DNA of 64,000 nucleotides from Proteles cristata cristata (GCA_017311185.1 JAESUZ010004818.1:806001-870000), one strand, 5' to 3'; counted from the stretch's first letter, positions 1 to 23,427 are shown. Program-made: numbers and translations. The notes: a model not told the origin generated them from the sequence alone.

Positions 1-2589
1 TTCTAATGCTCAGAATACAAGAAACTGTGATACTCGGAAGGTGTGGGCGAATGACTGAGATTTCTACACTTCGCCATACCCTGCCCCACACACGGGAAAT
101 TCTCAGCAAAGTTTGCTGGTTTAAAATGGATACTATGTCCCTAGGAGGTTCAGCAACAGATATGCTTCTAATAATTTAAAATTAATCAAAACATGACCCA
201 AAAAAGACACTGCTACACTGAAAAACCCATCAAAAGCTGTATTTAATAGGAGGATGTTTGCCGTGGAGGGTGAGGGGTGATTCCCAGTGTCTCCTCCAGG
301 TTTCAGTTAAGGATTTGAATGACAGGCATGAGTGTGACAGAGAATGGGAAGTGGTTTTAAGCAAAGGTCTGAGTGGAGATGCTGTCCAAGGATCAAAGCT
401 GCCACCTCTAATTTCTGTTCCCATCTCTGAGCTGGGGCAATGACATCTCCAAGAAGGAGGAGATGGGTGACAGGTCTGAGGAGCTTTATCTTTCTGCAGG
501 TATAATTCAAAGCAATTGAATGGGCTTGTATTGACCACCTTGTGTGTGGAGGGGGGGCTTGGGGGAAGAGGGAGCACTAATGCAAGGAAGGATGGGGAAA
601 TAGTGAGAGCCTGTGTCCTCAGTTTACTTTTGGGACTGAAATCTCAATGCTGGGTACATCCAACTCATCACAAAGTGTGTAAGATGGCTTTATGGCCCGG
701 AAAGTGAAAGGGAGTCTTCCGACTTGGCTTCGGTTCCTTTCTGAACAAGTCAGCCATTAAAATGAGCCTGGCTGTTGGCAGAGAGTACAGTTTAGCCCCA
801 GGGTTTGATGCTCTCTCTGGCCAGGCAGACAGGTGTCCCACAGATCAGGCAGACGAGCCATCCATTAGAGGTACGGGAGGGAGGCCAGGGGGCAGAGGAA
901 GGAGACAGAGAGACAGAGAAACAGAAACAGACATAGAGAGAAAGAGAAGGAAAGAGTGAGCAGGGTCACTCAGCAGGCAAATAGCCACCAAACTCTTGAA
1001 GGAGGGAGAGACAGAATCTTGGGAGAATGCAAACTCAAAAATCCTGGGAATCAGAACAAGGAAACAGAAGAAAATGGCATCTGTCGCTGAGACAGTTCAA
1101 AAGCCAGCTCTGGACATCCCTTAACTTCTCTGAGTTTCCATTTTCTGAGCAATAAAATTAAGCTAAGGCCACCTATCCCAAAGGGATTTGTTAGAATCAA
1201 ATGAGGTAAAGTATAGGAAGTACTTAGCAAAGCTGAGTAAGACTGTACAAATACGCAGGGCCTTTGAGATAAAGGCCCAGGGCCAAACCCAGCAGGCTGC
1301 AGGAGGATTTCCTGCTAAGCACAAGTGTGATGATAAAAGTCCAGAGGTCAGAGTGGATAACAAGGGGCCCAGGAGTTAGAAGACGATTAATTTGCTTTAC
1401 GAGAGGAAGGACACAGACAGGAATCTAATATGCAGGAAAGACAACTCCCGAGGAAGGCAGGCTTCCAATTATAAGCATGCAGCTCAGATGTCTGGGAATA
1501 GCCCAGGGCTGGGCTTCACGGCCAAAGAGAAACGTGATGGCTTCAAATGTGAAAAGCTGCAGTTACTCATCCCAGTGAAGAAAAGCGGGAGGGGACACAA
1601 TGATGGTTGTGAGGGCCGTGGGGTATGGAAACCGTTTCTGAGCCTCGGTATGGACCTCATCGTGGGAGAGGATCGAGTGTGAGTGTGTGGTGAGTGCACC
1701 GCACCCGGTGCAGGCGTGGAACAATATTCGCTTATTGGACTGCCACAAAAAGTCCTGTGAGAAGTCATTCTTCAGAGGAAGAAATGAAAGAAAGTTCAAA
1801 GAAGCAAAGTCATGTGGCTCAGGGTCACATGGCTAGAAAGTGGCCTGGATATAAACCAGGGTGCAATGTGGTCTTTACAAACACGTTATAAGAGCCAAAA
1901 TGGAAAAAGTCAGTTTCTGAAAGTAAAATTTGGCCACACTTCAGAGAGAATTTCAGAAAAGGTATAACGTAACCCATGTTACAGCCGCAGTTTAATGGGC
2001 AGCTGTGTCTACCCTAAGTTTTAAAGGGATGAGAGCCAACGCTTGGGGTTATTTCTGTGCTGGGAATAAGCTTCCCAGGCTTTGTGAAAGGGTGTCTGGA
2101 TAGGGGACTTCATTCCTCTGTTCAGAAGCTTAGAAGGAAGCTACTGACCTTGAGTATCCTGCACGGGGAAGCTGAAGGGCACAGTCTCCCTGGGCCCCAG
2201 GGACTCCGCTTGGGCTTGTCACTTCCCTTCCGGCTCCACATCACCAGTGAGGTCAGCTGGTGTTAAGCACCAGGGCTGCCAAAGTGAGGAAGCAGCTGTC
2301 CTGGGCCACAGGCTTAGGACTTTGCCTGACACGCCATGTCTGACACCAGGCACCCTGGGGGCCGAGGGAGCTCTCTCCCTGGCCTGGCTGCATCTGCTCC
2401 TGGGTGCAGCACAGTCCGAAGGCGGAGAAAAAGAGTTGGTTCACAGTCTGAGCCAAAGGGGCCACGGAGAAGAAGCAAGGAAAGATTTGCTTGTTTCAAG
2501 AAAATGGATTTAAAAGCTGACGGTAAAATAATAACAAGAGTAATAAGGAAAGCAACTCAAAGCATTAGACACCTGCCATGTATTACGCA

Positions 2590-2770
2590 TTTGTATATAT
2601 AGTACCTTAGCTATTATGGGGATCTTACCTAACCTGGAAACAACCTTTGGAGACAGACCTCATCTATCTTTACAAGCACGATGACACTGGGCTCGAGATC
2701 TTGAGCATTTTGCCCAAGGTCCAACAGAGAGCGTGTTTTGAACCCTGGCTGGCTCTTTCCAAAGCCTGCG
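2590..2770 (-). mobile_element. MIR-like fossil
   Basis: tgcccaaggtccaacagaga and gaaccctggctggctct match the reverse MIR core weakly. Confidence 0.55.
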
Positions 2771-3199
2771 CTGTTCCACCTTGCTACCGCACCTCTTTTC
2801 CCTGGACTAGAAGAGTAGAAAGAGGCCGTGTTTGAGAGCGGATGTCCCCGGGCAACATTTCTGCAAGGTGAGGCCCCAGTCACCGTTCAGATCCCTGTAT
2901 CTGTCTCAGGGCTCGAGGGGCCTCGAAGAGGCCTCACAACATCGCAGTCATGTGCACAACAGTCCCCAGCTGGGCTAACGTCAATAGTGAGAGGGGACTC
3001 TCCAGCCCCAGGGGAGCTCCTTCTGTGTCTGAATGGCAACGACTCTTAAAGAGACTTTCATTTTACTGAATTAAACTCAGGCTCCCTGCTCTTTCCACCC
3101 ACGAGTACTCTCTGTCCCATGGGAGGACAATGGGGTCAATCCGATCCCAGTTCCCGGCAACTGGGAAGATTGGTAAATGGAAATGCTGACCCTTGTCCC

Positions 3200-3442
3200 C
3201 TCTCCAGCATGCTGGAAGCAGAGACATGGGATATAGAACCGGCTTCACCTGGGTTTGAATCGCAGCTCTACCACTTACTAGCTGTGTGATCCCAGACAAG
3301 TCATGCGAGCTCTCTGAGTCTCAGTTTCCTCATCTGCTAAACAGACATGAAAACATTTGCTCTGTGGGGCGGCTGTTTTAAAGATAGTACAAGTAAAGCA
3401 ACTGACATAGAGTAAACAATAAAGAGTAGCTAATGTTAATAC
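3200..3442 (+). mobile_element. MIR
   Basis: Contains the MIR core: gctctaccacttactagctg, then gtgatcccagacaagtca and tctcagtttcctcatctg. Confidence 0.85.
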
Positions 3443-3449
3443 AAGACCA

Positions 3450-3665
3450 CAGCTTTGGAGTCAGGGCCCTAAATTCCAATGTAGCCATGTGACCTTGGGC
3501 CATGTAATTTCCCTAAGACTCCATTTCCCCCAAAGTTACAAAAGGTAGCTTTTGTAATAATGCGTACCTTGAAGGGTGGCTACGGTCATGGAATGACACA
3601 TACCACAGAGCCTGGCCAAAGGGACTCCACACGCTTTAGCTTCCATAATAACATTATTATCTTGG
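3450..3665 (+). mobile_element. MIR (second copy)
   Basis: tggagtcagggc, gccatgtgaccttgggccat and ccatttcccccaaagttac follow MIR order. Adjacent to the previous MIR in the same orientation. Confidence 0.7.
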
Positions 3666-4089
3666 TAATGATTATCCCTTACATTCCAGACATATGCTCC
3701 TATGACACAAAGTCGGAGCCTCCACCAGTGTAGACATTTAACTCACCACGGAGAATCAGGAGTCTAATAGGATGACCGCATGAACCAACACTGAGCTGAA
3801 AATGGCATCGCCAACTCACAGTGTCTGCTCAAAGTCATGGCCTAAGATTCCCTCCCATGTTCTCTAACGGACCCCTTCAAAGAAGAAACTGAGTCACTAA
3901 GCGTGCATTTTAGTGCACCTCTGCCCATTTTTGCCCTAAGGTGTCACCTTTTAGCTCCATAGTGAATAAGCTTGATAAGCACCACATAAACAGTGTCAGA
4001 GTAGGAAGGAGGCACCCAATACACAGCATCATTATTCTTCTAAAGGTTCGGATTGATATGTGACAATTTAGTTATTGCAGATCTAATTA

Positions 4090-4310
4090 GCTCACACATT
4101 TTATAATACTCTACAGTTTACAAAGTGGTTTGATGTACCTGAAATGCCACAATCCTCACAGCAATAGTGGAACAGATGGGACATTATGCCCATTTCAGAG
4201 AGAGGATACTGAAGTTCAGAGAGCCTCGCCAGTTTTCCAAGATCACACAGCTCTGAAGAGGCAAGATGGAGCTGGAATTCTGGCTTCTTGCATCTGGTCC
4301 AACGCCTTGC
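4090..4310 (-). mobile_element. MIR-like fossil
   Basis: tgcccatttcagagagagga, gaagttcagagagcctcgcc and agatcacacagctctgaaga give the reverse MIR core. Confidence 0.75.
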
Positions 4311-5302
4311 CCAGTACCCACTACAGCACATCCCTGATATAACTGTTTCCACAGTATTATTCGTGAAGAAATTGGCACAGTTAGTCTCTCACTGGGACCT
4401 GGGTGTCCAGAAGTCTGGAGTTCACCCTCCCCCTAACTGATGTAGCAAAGCCTGTATTCTATCTCATCTTCAGAAACCCCAAACTGTCCTCTATTTGAAT
4501 CCCAACCCTCCACTTCATCAGTGGCAGCACGGCCATCTCCGCAACTGGCCCGGGGAGTAATGCCAGGTGATGTGATGGAGACTGTGACCCAGGTGGCAAA
4601 TGGGGCTGAGTGACGGGCAAGCCTATATTTGGCATCCCTACCTTCAATGACCCATGCCTGTGCCAGGCAACGCTGATAAACAAATGGCCCATCCCTTGGT
4701 ATCTTGCCAGGATAAACTCACATTCTGGGCTTGGCTACAGTGTTGAGACACAGGAATTCCAAAGCCATGTGGGAGGCTGAAAAGGTTATGTGCGTGAGCC
4801 AAGACTTAGATGTGCTTTCAAATCAGTGACTTAATTAGCAGACTGGTGGCTACTTGAGGAACCTGAAATAAAGGGAGTAACAATGACTTGCCCTGGAATA
4901 GCTCTTTGATACTGCTTTAAATTCCATCATATTTCACCCAAGTTCAAGGTTACAAGGTCAAGGTCAGAACCTGCACCTTGCAATTCAGGATGCTTTACAA
5001 CATGCTCTGCCTTTTTAGCCTTGGAGCATTGGAAGACGAAATCAGAGACGTCTTGTGTGTGTAGCTTTTGTAACTACATTTCCAACTTTAAAAATGGAAC
5101 CCGACACCTGTTTAATAAGATGCTTACGGATTTCTATTCTGGGATTCAAGTCCTAATAGATGTATGTCAGATATTTATGATCACTTAAGAAATAACCTAT
5201 GCTGGGATCCATTACCCTGTGAGGAAGGTATTATCTGTAATCTTATCCTCACTTTGAAAAGTGTCATGTGTAGGCAATTGCTGAGTGCACAAGCACGCAT
5301 CT

Positions 5303-5316
5303 TCCCAGGGGGCGCC
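5303..5316 (+). promoter_or_regulatory. Possible CTCF-type core motif
   Basis: TTCCCAGGGGGCGC matches 11 of 14 positions of the CTCF consensus CCACCAGGGGGCGC, including the full AGGGGGCGC core. Sequence match only. Confidence 0.3.
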
Positions 5317-5739
5317 TCTGTCTACCATTAACTTGCAAGACATGCCAATGAGATCTTCACCAAAGATCTGAAATAAGTAATGTGACCTAGGGTTGTTTCC
5401 ATTGAAAATTTCCATCTCATTAATTTCACAAGTGTCACTGCCTTGTTCCTGGTTATATATGACACTTCCTTTCTATTTTATATTATGTTACAACCCAGGA
5501 TCAAAATGAACATTATCGAAATTATGTGACTCTACTCTTTTCCAGAGAATGTATCATCTTTAATCAGAGAAGGATGAATCTTAGAAAAAGAAATTGGCTG
5601 TGAAAATACTCCCAAATTTACCTTGTTTGTAAATGAGGAGGTTGGTCAATCTTAAAAATCTATCCCAACTCTAGAGACTTGAAAAATTTTTTTTAAGTCA
5701 AAAGTAAACAATTTTGGGTTCTTTTAAGGAATCTTCACA

Positions 5740-6150
5740 TATGCCTTTCTGTGTGTTCTTTTCTCTGCGTGAAGTGCCCTTCTCCCTTTTCTCTCTCTGG
5801 TGAACTCTTATTCACCCTGCAAAACCCCATTTGGATGTGACATCTGTGATTCTCCAGCAACTCACTGATTTCATCCCTAGTCTAAATGTGGGCACCCACA
5901 CTCTCCTTTGAGTTTGCATGGTACTCTCCTAAGACTCTTCTCTGGTATAAAGTATTCTGGTTCCTGACTCTCCTCCTCACTAGAATGTGGACTTCTGATT
6001 ATAAGCAACACAAATTACTCCTCTTTATAAAGTTTTTCTCCCCTTGATCCCTTACCAAGCATCTAATACAGTGCTCGACACATGATAGGTAGGTAGTAAA
6101 TGCATGGTGAGGGAATGAATGAGTGAATGAATGCAGACTTGATTCCAAGC
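5740..6150 (+). mobile_element. L2 LINE 3' end
   Basis: Typical L2 tail: ctcactagaatgtggacttc, aatacagtgctcgacacatg and ataggtaggtagtaaatgca, then a (GAAT)n end. Confidence 0.75.
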
Positions 6151-6229
6151 CTTTCATTTTCAAAATCCATTATTCTTTCCTCTATACTAAACAACCTGAA
6201 ATATAGAAACAGAAGCACTAAATGTTTCC

Positions 6230-6414
6230 TTAAATTTTTTTTTTATATTTAAAGAGAGCACAAGCTGGGGAGAGGGTAAGAGAGCGAGAATCTTAAGCAG
6301 TCTCTCTGCTTAGCACTGAGCCCAAAACAGGGCTCAGTCCCATGCCCCTCGGATCATGATCTGAGTTGAAATCAAGAGTTGGACACTCAAATGACTGAGC
6401 CATCTAGATGCCCC
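6230..6414 (-). mobile_element. CAN-SINE (old, diverged)
   Basis: Reverse copy ending in a decayed tRNA-like head (gatgcccc). Flanks repeat atgtttcctt near 6216-6225 and again after 6414. Strong divergence points to an early insertion. Confidence 0.8.
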
Positions 6415-7470
6415 TATGTTTCCTTTAAAAAATAAGGTTTTAAGTTCATTTTCTAAATTTACTGAATAAAAAGAACAGCTTGCTTCTATGAGAGGAAGGA
6501 TAGGGTGCTCCTGGCTAACCTCATGCTATTTTTTTTAAGTGGGAAAGCTCTTTACAGGGACAATTAGGTAAAGATGTTTCTTTTGGTCGTGGTATCAGGT
6601 TCAGTGATCTGTTTGCTATTTACCTTCTGTTTCTTAGCAAAACCAGTCTTTGTTATGAGGCTGGAAGGCACAGTCCAGACCAGTTGACTCGGGAGAGCTT
6701 AATGTTAATCGCCAACTATTATAAGAAGGTGACTGGCTTCCCAGAAGGGAAAGAGAAGGTCAGAAGCAGCCACTCGGAATGGCCTGATAGTGCTTGGTGT
6801 CAATGACAAGATGACATACCAGTCTTCTTAGAAACCAAAGGATCTCAGAGAAAATTCAGTCCCCTGGAGCTGGCAGGATCTCAGAAATTTCACTATTGAT
6901 GGCTGACTTGAGTTCTCCTCCGGGGAAACTGAAAACTGGATGCATACTTACACACAGGCACAGAAAGAAAGGGAAAGACGTTTTCTGATGCCCCTCCTTG
7001 TCCGGTATCTCCTACACAAATGCTACAGGGAGGAGGCAACGATGGCCTGGGGCTGTGACTATCAGCCACTCTTTGCAGCAGAACATCCTGGAAGGGTGTG
7101 GGAGGGCACATAGCGTCATCGACTGGCTCCCGTGATCGCACCTGGCACGGTGAGCTCTGCCAACTACCTTCCTGCACATCGTGTTATTTGGGTCTCCGAA
7201 CAACACTGTGAGGCGGCAATGGAAAGAGTGACCCTCTCCAGAGTCTAGGTGGGAAGACAAATCTAAGAGAAGCCTTGTAGCCCGTCTCACTGCACGTGGC
7301 AAGGTGCGGTAGCCCTGAAAGCAGAAGGCAGACTTCCAGACCGCTGAGCTAGTGCATAGTGCAGGGCCACTAGAGCTTGTTGCTTGGGTCTAGGGGATAG
7401 GAGGAATAAATCTGAATAGGAGCTTTTATATATCATAGATTTTTATCAGCAAGATTAGCTACAGCTTGAG

Positions 7471-7701
7471 GTCGCCTGGGTGGCTCAGTCGGTTAAGCGT
7501 CCGACTTTGGCTCAGGTCATGCTCTCACAGTTCATGGGTTCGAGCCCCACGTTGGGCTCTGTGCTGACAGCTCAGAGCCTAGAGCCTGCTTTGGATTCTC
7601 TGTCTCCCTCTTTCTCTGGCCCTCCCTTCCTCATGCTCTGTCTCTGTCTCTCTCTCAAAAATAAATAAACATTAAAAAATTTTTTTAGTGTAAAAAAAAA
7701 A
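7471..7701 (+). mobile_element. CAN-SINE (felid type)
   Basis: cgcctgggtggctcagtcgg head, CT-rich middle, AATAAATAAACATT tail. Target-site duplication aagattagcta at 7451-7461 and 7702-7712. Confidence 0.93.
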
Positions 7702-7717
7702 AAGATTAGCTAAGGCT

Positions 7718-7860
7718 TTTGCTACCCAAGGCATGGTCTCCATCAGTAGCATCAGCACTGCCTGGAGACTGTTAGAAACACAGAATTTCCTGCCTCTCCC
7801 ACATCTACCACACCAGCATCTGAATAGTAGCAAGATCTGACATGACTGGAGAAGCACTGA
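7718..7860 (-). mobile_element. MER5A-like hAT fossil
   Basis: agtagcatcagcactgcctg then gagactgttagaaacacaga keeps the reverse MER5A consensus. Confidence 0.65.
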
Positions 7861-7999
7861 ACTGGATAAGAAGGTAACACCATTTTCATAGATTAGTCCC
7901 ACTACTGATGGAATAATGTTTAAAACATTTGATTAAAAAAATACTTAATATTTGTATATATACAAATTTAGTATAATTTTATATACATAAAATCAGCTC

Positions 8000-18013
<10,014 letters not shown>

Positions 18014-18231
18014 AGAGTGTGACATACTTCCACGGGCCTCAAGCATTTCCATGTAACCCTGCCAGGCGGAAACTCTCCCCCGAACATCCTCTCGTTGAGG
18101 TCGGGCAGTATTTCTCCTCAGAAGCGATCGTAGTCTTTACCCAAAGTTAGAAGACACCTTCGGAAGAAAGCATTAAAAGTCTAACCTATAACAAATGCGT
18201 TGTTATTTCTCATACCCAGGGTGGGAGAGGC

Positions 18232-18241
18232 AATAAATAAA
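18232..18241 (+). terminator. CSRP3: CSRP3 poly(A) signals (two overlapping AATAAA)
   Basis: AATAAATAAA lies about 220 nt after the stop codon, and a GT-rich stretch (ttgtgtgtctcttt) follows near 18257, as expected downstream of a cleavage site. Use of the site is inferred. Confidence 0.75.
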
Positions 18242-19675
18242 TATTTTAGCGGTACCTTGTGTGTCTCTTTCCTTTCAAATAGAGGGAGATTTTCAGAAAA
18301 GAGAGAGGTGTTTCTAAAAACTCACTGCAAACGACGTAATGAATCTTGATGTCAACTGAAGAAGGCCTGAGGAGGAGGAACACGAGGCAAAGGGAAGCAG
18401 GCTTCCAGAACCTGTCCATTGAGCTTCTTGCTCCTTACCAACAGAGAAGGAGACAGGCTTCCAGAGGAAGCAGACGACAGGAGAGCAAATTCTAGAAGGA
18501 AAATCAAAACTAAGAAAACTGCTGAAGAGGCGGTCCTTTTGTCCTACTGTGGGCTTTGCAATCTCACACCTCTGGTGAAAACCCAGAAATGGTAACAAAA
18601 TGTGGAGTGGGCTTCCGTGTTATACACAACGGGAGGAGGATTTTCTTTGATTCTGGGACAATTCCCTAGGGTTTGGCAATTTTCTGAAAATCTCTCCTAT
18701 GTCAAATCACTGGCCTTGCTGATGAAATGCAGCCAATTAAAAATATCTGTGCCTCCTCAGCAAGTTTTCAGCGGCCCGACTGTGCGTATTTTCTCGGGCC
18801 TCCGCTTTTAACCACCACCCCATTTCTCCCACCACCGTGCAATTCTGAATGATTTGGAGGAAACGAACGCAAAAGAAAAGCTAGACTAAACCATGGGTTT
18901 ATCTACACTCCAAGTCCCAGGAAGCCTTCCTTTAAAAGGAGCACTAATTCAGGGTTGCTCACGTACCATCATAGACAAAGCCCTGCACTGACTTTATTAT
19001 TTATTTACTAGTTTTTTGATGCTTCAGAAGCAATTACGTCTCATCATTTTCTCTATTTGGTTGGCATGGCTCAGAGAAACAAAGGGTGGGGGGTGGCTGG
19101 CAGAGGCTGTGCCCCGTTCCACTTTCAAAGAGATAATGTTTTACATGCCCAGAGACCCTTGCAGGGGTCATCGAGCCGTTGGGTTCCACCAAAAGGACCC
19201 GAGGGTGGAAACAGTATACCTTTTACGTTCTTGGGGGAAGGTAGCAAAGGGCATTTATTTTTCACTTGTAAGCATCTGGCCAGAGGTGTATGGAGAGCCC
19301 ATCAAAGTCAGTCAATCAATAACACCAGGCATAAACTGAATTAACTAAATCAAGTCCCCTTTAACCTGCACGGACTTTGGAAGCAATATAGTACCCGGGC
19401 CTCAGCTAGGAAGTCCGTCCACTAGGGACCTCCGGGCTTGCAGAGGGCTGACTCACACGTGAAGTGAGCACCGCGCAGGGCGGCCTGCTCCTCCACCACT
19501 CTCCTGGTTACCAGCCCCACCACCCAGCCGCCTTGGAGACGGAGCTAAAATCTTGAGTCTTCCTTAGCTTTGCCTTCTCCTGCACCCTCCCTTGCCGCAC
19601 TCCCCAAGCCTCCGTGATTCTGACTTCTCTAAGTCTCTAGAATACACCCCCTCCATTCTTACCCTGTGGTACATG

Positions 19676-20297
19676 TATTAGTCAGTTAGGGCTTCCATAA
19701 CAAAGCACCATGGGCCGATGGCTCAAACAATGGAAATTACATTTTCACACTTCCGGTGGCTAGAAGTCTGAGATCAAGGGGTCAGCAGAGTTGGTTTTTC
19801 TTTTCTTTTCTTTTCTTTTTTATGTTTTATTTATTTCTGAGAGAGAGAAACTCAGCATGAGCAGGGGAGGGTCAGAGAGGGAGACACAGAATCAGAAGCA
19901 GGCTCCAGGCTCTGAGCTAGCTGTCAGCACAGAGCCTGCCGCGGGGCTTGAACCCATAAACCGTGAGATCATGACCTGAGCCGAAGTTGGACACTCAACC
20001 GACTGAGCCACCCAGGCGCCCCAGCAGAGTTGGTTTCTGAGGCCTCTCTCCTTGGCTTGTAGATGGCCGCCTTCTCCCTGTCATCACATGGCCCTCCCTC
20101 TGTGCATGTCTGTGTCCTAATTTCCTCTTATAAGGACACCATTCATGTTGGATTAGGAAGCCTGAAAGGCCTCATTTAACTAATTATCTTTGTAAAGACC
20201 CCATCTCCGAACGCAATAACGTTCTGAGGTTCTGGGGGTTAGGACTTCAACATATAAATGTGGGGGCAAGAGGGAGGACACGGTTCAGCCCATAACA
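19676..20297. mobile_element. Ancient interspersed repeat split by a SINE
   Basis: tattagtcagttagggcttc start, gaagtctgagatcaaggggt, then ttataaggacaccattcatg and gggttaggacttcaacatat. A widespread eutherian family; exact name not assigned. Confidence 0.65.
19798..20021 (-). mobile_element. CAN-SINE nested in an older repeat
   Basis: Perfect 15-bp duplication cagcagagttggttt at 19783-19797 and 20022-20036. It splits an ancient repeat spanning 19676-20297. Confidence 0.95.
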
Positions 20298-20439
20298 GTA
20301 TGTCACATAAGGACTTTCACAAGTTGGCCTCGGACTTAACCTTCAACTTAGCTTTAGACCCTCTCTTCCAGACAAGCTCCAGCTACACTCAAAGGCTTTC
20401 CAAATATGCCAAGTACCCGACCCCATCATGCTTTTGCTA

Positions 20440-20760
20440 ATGCTGCTCGTTTTGCCTAAAACATCCAGAAGAGGGAAGCCCCTCCATTTTCACCACCTAA
20501 CCCAACTTCTTAGCCAGGCGAACTCCTAGAATCAAGTCACGGGTCAAGTGCCATCTTTTCTGCAGAATCTTTCCCAAATTTCCTGCACAGAATTAATCCA
20601 CCTCTGTGTTCCCACAGCTGATACATAATTGGCAAAGCACTGCACTCATTACAGTGAAATTTTGAATTCCCATCTGCTTCCTTGTTAGACTGCGACATGC
20701 CTGTATTCACAGCGCTCGACAAACAGTAGGCACGCACGAAACATGTGTTGAGGGAGTGAA
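20440..20760 (+). mobile_element. L2 fossil
   Basis: gtcaagtgccatcttttctg, gcgctcgacaaacagtaggc and atgtgttgagggagtgaa follow L2 3' end order. Confidence 0.7.
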
Positions 20761-21389
20761 GTGGGAGAGTGTAGGCTGGACTAAAGGCAAATTCTGCTAG
20801 AAAATAAAAGGAGTGATTATTATATGTGGAGCGAAGGATTTTAGGAATGAAAAAACAAAGCAAAACCAAGAAAGGGCCTTATTGTGGTTTAGCGGGTGTT
20901 TTGTTTCCCCTCTACTTCCTGAACACTGTTCTACTACATCTTCCGGCTCCTCGACCACTGATTGGGACACGGGACTGAGTTTGGCCGATGGAGGCCTGGT
21001 CCCCAAGACATGCAGGAGAGTCCCCATTCTCTTTCCACACCTGTGGATGCAGAAGGGCCAGGGGACACTGAGGCCCTGGAAATGGTGGAACCACTAGCTG
21101 GGAGGGAGCTCGGGTCCCTGCACGGAAGAGTATCTGCAAACAGCTACATGGACTGTCACGAGAGGGGGAAATAGACCTTATGCTGTGTTAAGCCAGTGAG
21201 GTTGGGGCAGAGGGTTATTAAGCCCCGTTGACTGTTATTAACCCCTGTGACTACAATACCCCCGGCTGTAATACCAGCTGTGCTGTAGCCAAGATTGTCC
21301 ACTTCTCACTGTTCAGTGCCCAGCCAGTCTGTTAAGTCACCGGGGGCATCACAGCGGAACCGTCACGTCCCCGTGGCCCCTGCAGACAA

Positions 21390-22310
21390 GCCCAAACCTG
21401 TGCCTTCTCCCCTCTCCTTTCAAAGCCAAACTAAGGCTCTGCTCCATGTAGTCCTTACTGCCTGCGCATTTGGCTCTCAGGTGCCCTCCCAGCTGCCCAC
21501 CCCACGCCGGCCGCCACTGCTCCGCCGAGCCCACCGGAAACTTCCAGACCACAAGCCCCGTCTTTCCTCAGTTGTTCTTCTCAACCTCTCCTCAGCTCCT
21601 GACAGGTGACTCCTCCCTCTTCGAAATGAATTCTTCTTGAATTCTATGCCACTGTGCTCTCGTTGATAATCCCCGACTCCTCCCAGTGGCCTCCTCCTCT
21701 TCTCCAGCTCCCCAAATCCATGTTCTGGAAGGCTGTGTTCCTGTCCTTAGCACAGAGCTGATAAATGCAGAAAGCAGCCACGAGTGGGCTGGGGAAAACA
21801 AAGAAATGGAGCACCCTAATTTAGAGGCCTTGAGGACAGGTTTCTCTCCCCCACCCCCATACCTTTTGTTTCTTCACATTGGTTGTCACCTTTGGTCTCT
21901 TTTTAGAATTGATCTTACCATATCAGGAGGGCAACTAGGGGAGTTGGAAAATGGAAAGGGTTCCATTTTCATCTCAGTTTTCTCCCTCTCTCCTGCGACA
22001 ACCTCATCCATCCGTGCTCATGACTTCCATTCATGCCCTGGTCTCTTTACAGCTGTCTTCTAGACTTTTCCATTGCATACCCTGCAACGCCTCAAGCTCA
22101 GTAGGCCCCAACCACCGAACTCATCACCTAGTCTGCCCCACACAGTTTTTCTTACTTTTCAGAAGAGCACTGCCACCCTCTCATTCACTGGGTTCAAAGT
22201 CATCCTCGACTCTCCCTTCTCTTCCCCTCACATTCAATCAGTCATCTGGGCCTTCATTACATCTTGCCTGGACCATTATACAAGGCTTATCTCTAATGTT
22301 CTATATCTGT
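21390..22310 (+). mobile_element. L2-like fossils
   Basis: ctctcctttcaaagccaaac, cttgcctggaccattataca and similar segments suggest two L2 pieces, 21.4-21.8 and 21.96-22.3 kb. The open frames here belong to these repeats. Confidence 0.55.
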
Positions 22311-22854
22311 CAGAGCCTGGTCAGAAAAACAGTTTGTGTTTTGTTTTAATAGAGAGAAAATAATAGAATTGATCAAGCAGGTGCTAATCTTTTTCAGAAA
22401 GTAAAGAGGAACACCCTGACGTAGCACAGAGGTAAGAACTGCAGGAAGCAGTCACTAACTGTTGGGCTGGGGAAGACAAAGAGAAGAGATTGCCCAGGAC
22501 AGGTTGCCCAGGACCAGCAGTCAGACCTCTGAGCAGTCAGCCCTGCCTGGTGACTGCTGGGGCTTCTAAGGGAGGCCATGGAGGTGGCTGGGGAACAGCA
22601 GAAGGAAAGCTAGACATGGTTCCAACTGTCATCATCAGGGTTCAAGGCCACTGTAGGAACAACACTGAGAGGAACGGCTGGCAAGAAAAGTGGAGTTAAG
22701 TGTCTCCTCCCTTCCTCCTCTATCTGCAAAACTTACGGAAAATTAGCTGACCAGGAAACTGTAGTTTTTAGAATGCTAGTCCCAGAACATACAACACAGG
22801 GTATGGAAAGGTGAATTTGGCACATTTCCTTACTTCTAGCCAATTTTCCAAAGA

Positions 22855-23090
22855 TTTTTGAATTAATAGCATTTACTGAGCACTTATTATGTGTCAAGTA
22901 TAATTCTAAGCACTTTATATGTTATTAACATATTTAATCCTCATAACAACATTTGGGATATATACTATCATTATCCACTTGATAAAAATGAGGAAGCAGA
23001 AGCATTATATAGGGAAGTCATTTGTTCAGAGGTAAAAGTCACTTATAATTGGCATATCCAGGATTCAAAGCCAGGGTGCCTAGCTATAAA
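22855..23090 (-). mobile_element. MIR
   Basis: tttactgagcacttattatg, ttctaagcactttatatgtt and aatcctcataacaacattt give a nearly full reverse MIR. Confidence 0.85.
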
Positions 23091-23120
23091 ACACTGACTC
23101 AAACTTTTAATTTTTTTAAA

Positions 23121-23337
23121 GTTATTTTTTTAATGTTTTATTTATTTCTGAGAGAGAGAGAGACAGCGTGAGCAGGGGAGGGTCAGAGAGAGAGGGAGAC
23201 ACAGAATTCGAAGCAGGCTCCAGGCTCTGAGCTAGCTGTCAGCACAGAGCCTCATGCGGGCCTCGAACCCACGAACCGTGTGACCATGACCTGAGCCGAA
23301 GTCAGACGCTTAACTGACTGAGCCACCCAGGCACCCC
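23121..23337 (-). mobile_element. CAN-SINE (felid type)
   Basis: Perfect 20-bp duplication aaacttttaatttttttaaa at 23101-23120 and 23341-23360. Full head ccacccaggcacccc on the reverse strand. Confidence 0.94.
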
Positions 23338-23427
23338 TCAAAACTTTTAATTTTTTTAAACTTTCACATCAACATGTAGCTAAGGAAAAAGTCACAGTCA
23401 GATGGTAAGGGTTAGAGTCCTTAAGTA

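Noticed and set aside
21295..21609. 104-codon open frame in the intergenic region
   Set aside because: Lies in L2-like, C-rich sequence with no recognisable domain.
22951..22970. Short repeats that could suggest a CRISPR or phage system
   Set aside because: No regularly spaced identical repeats exist; the DNA is vertebrate with spliced genes.
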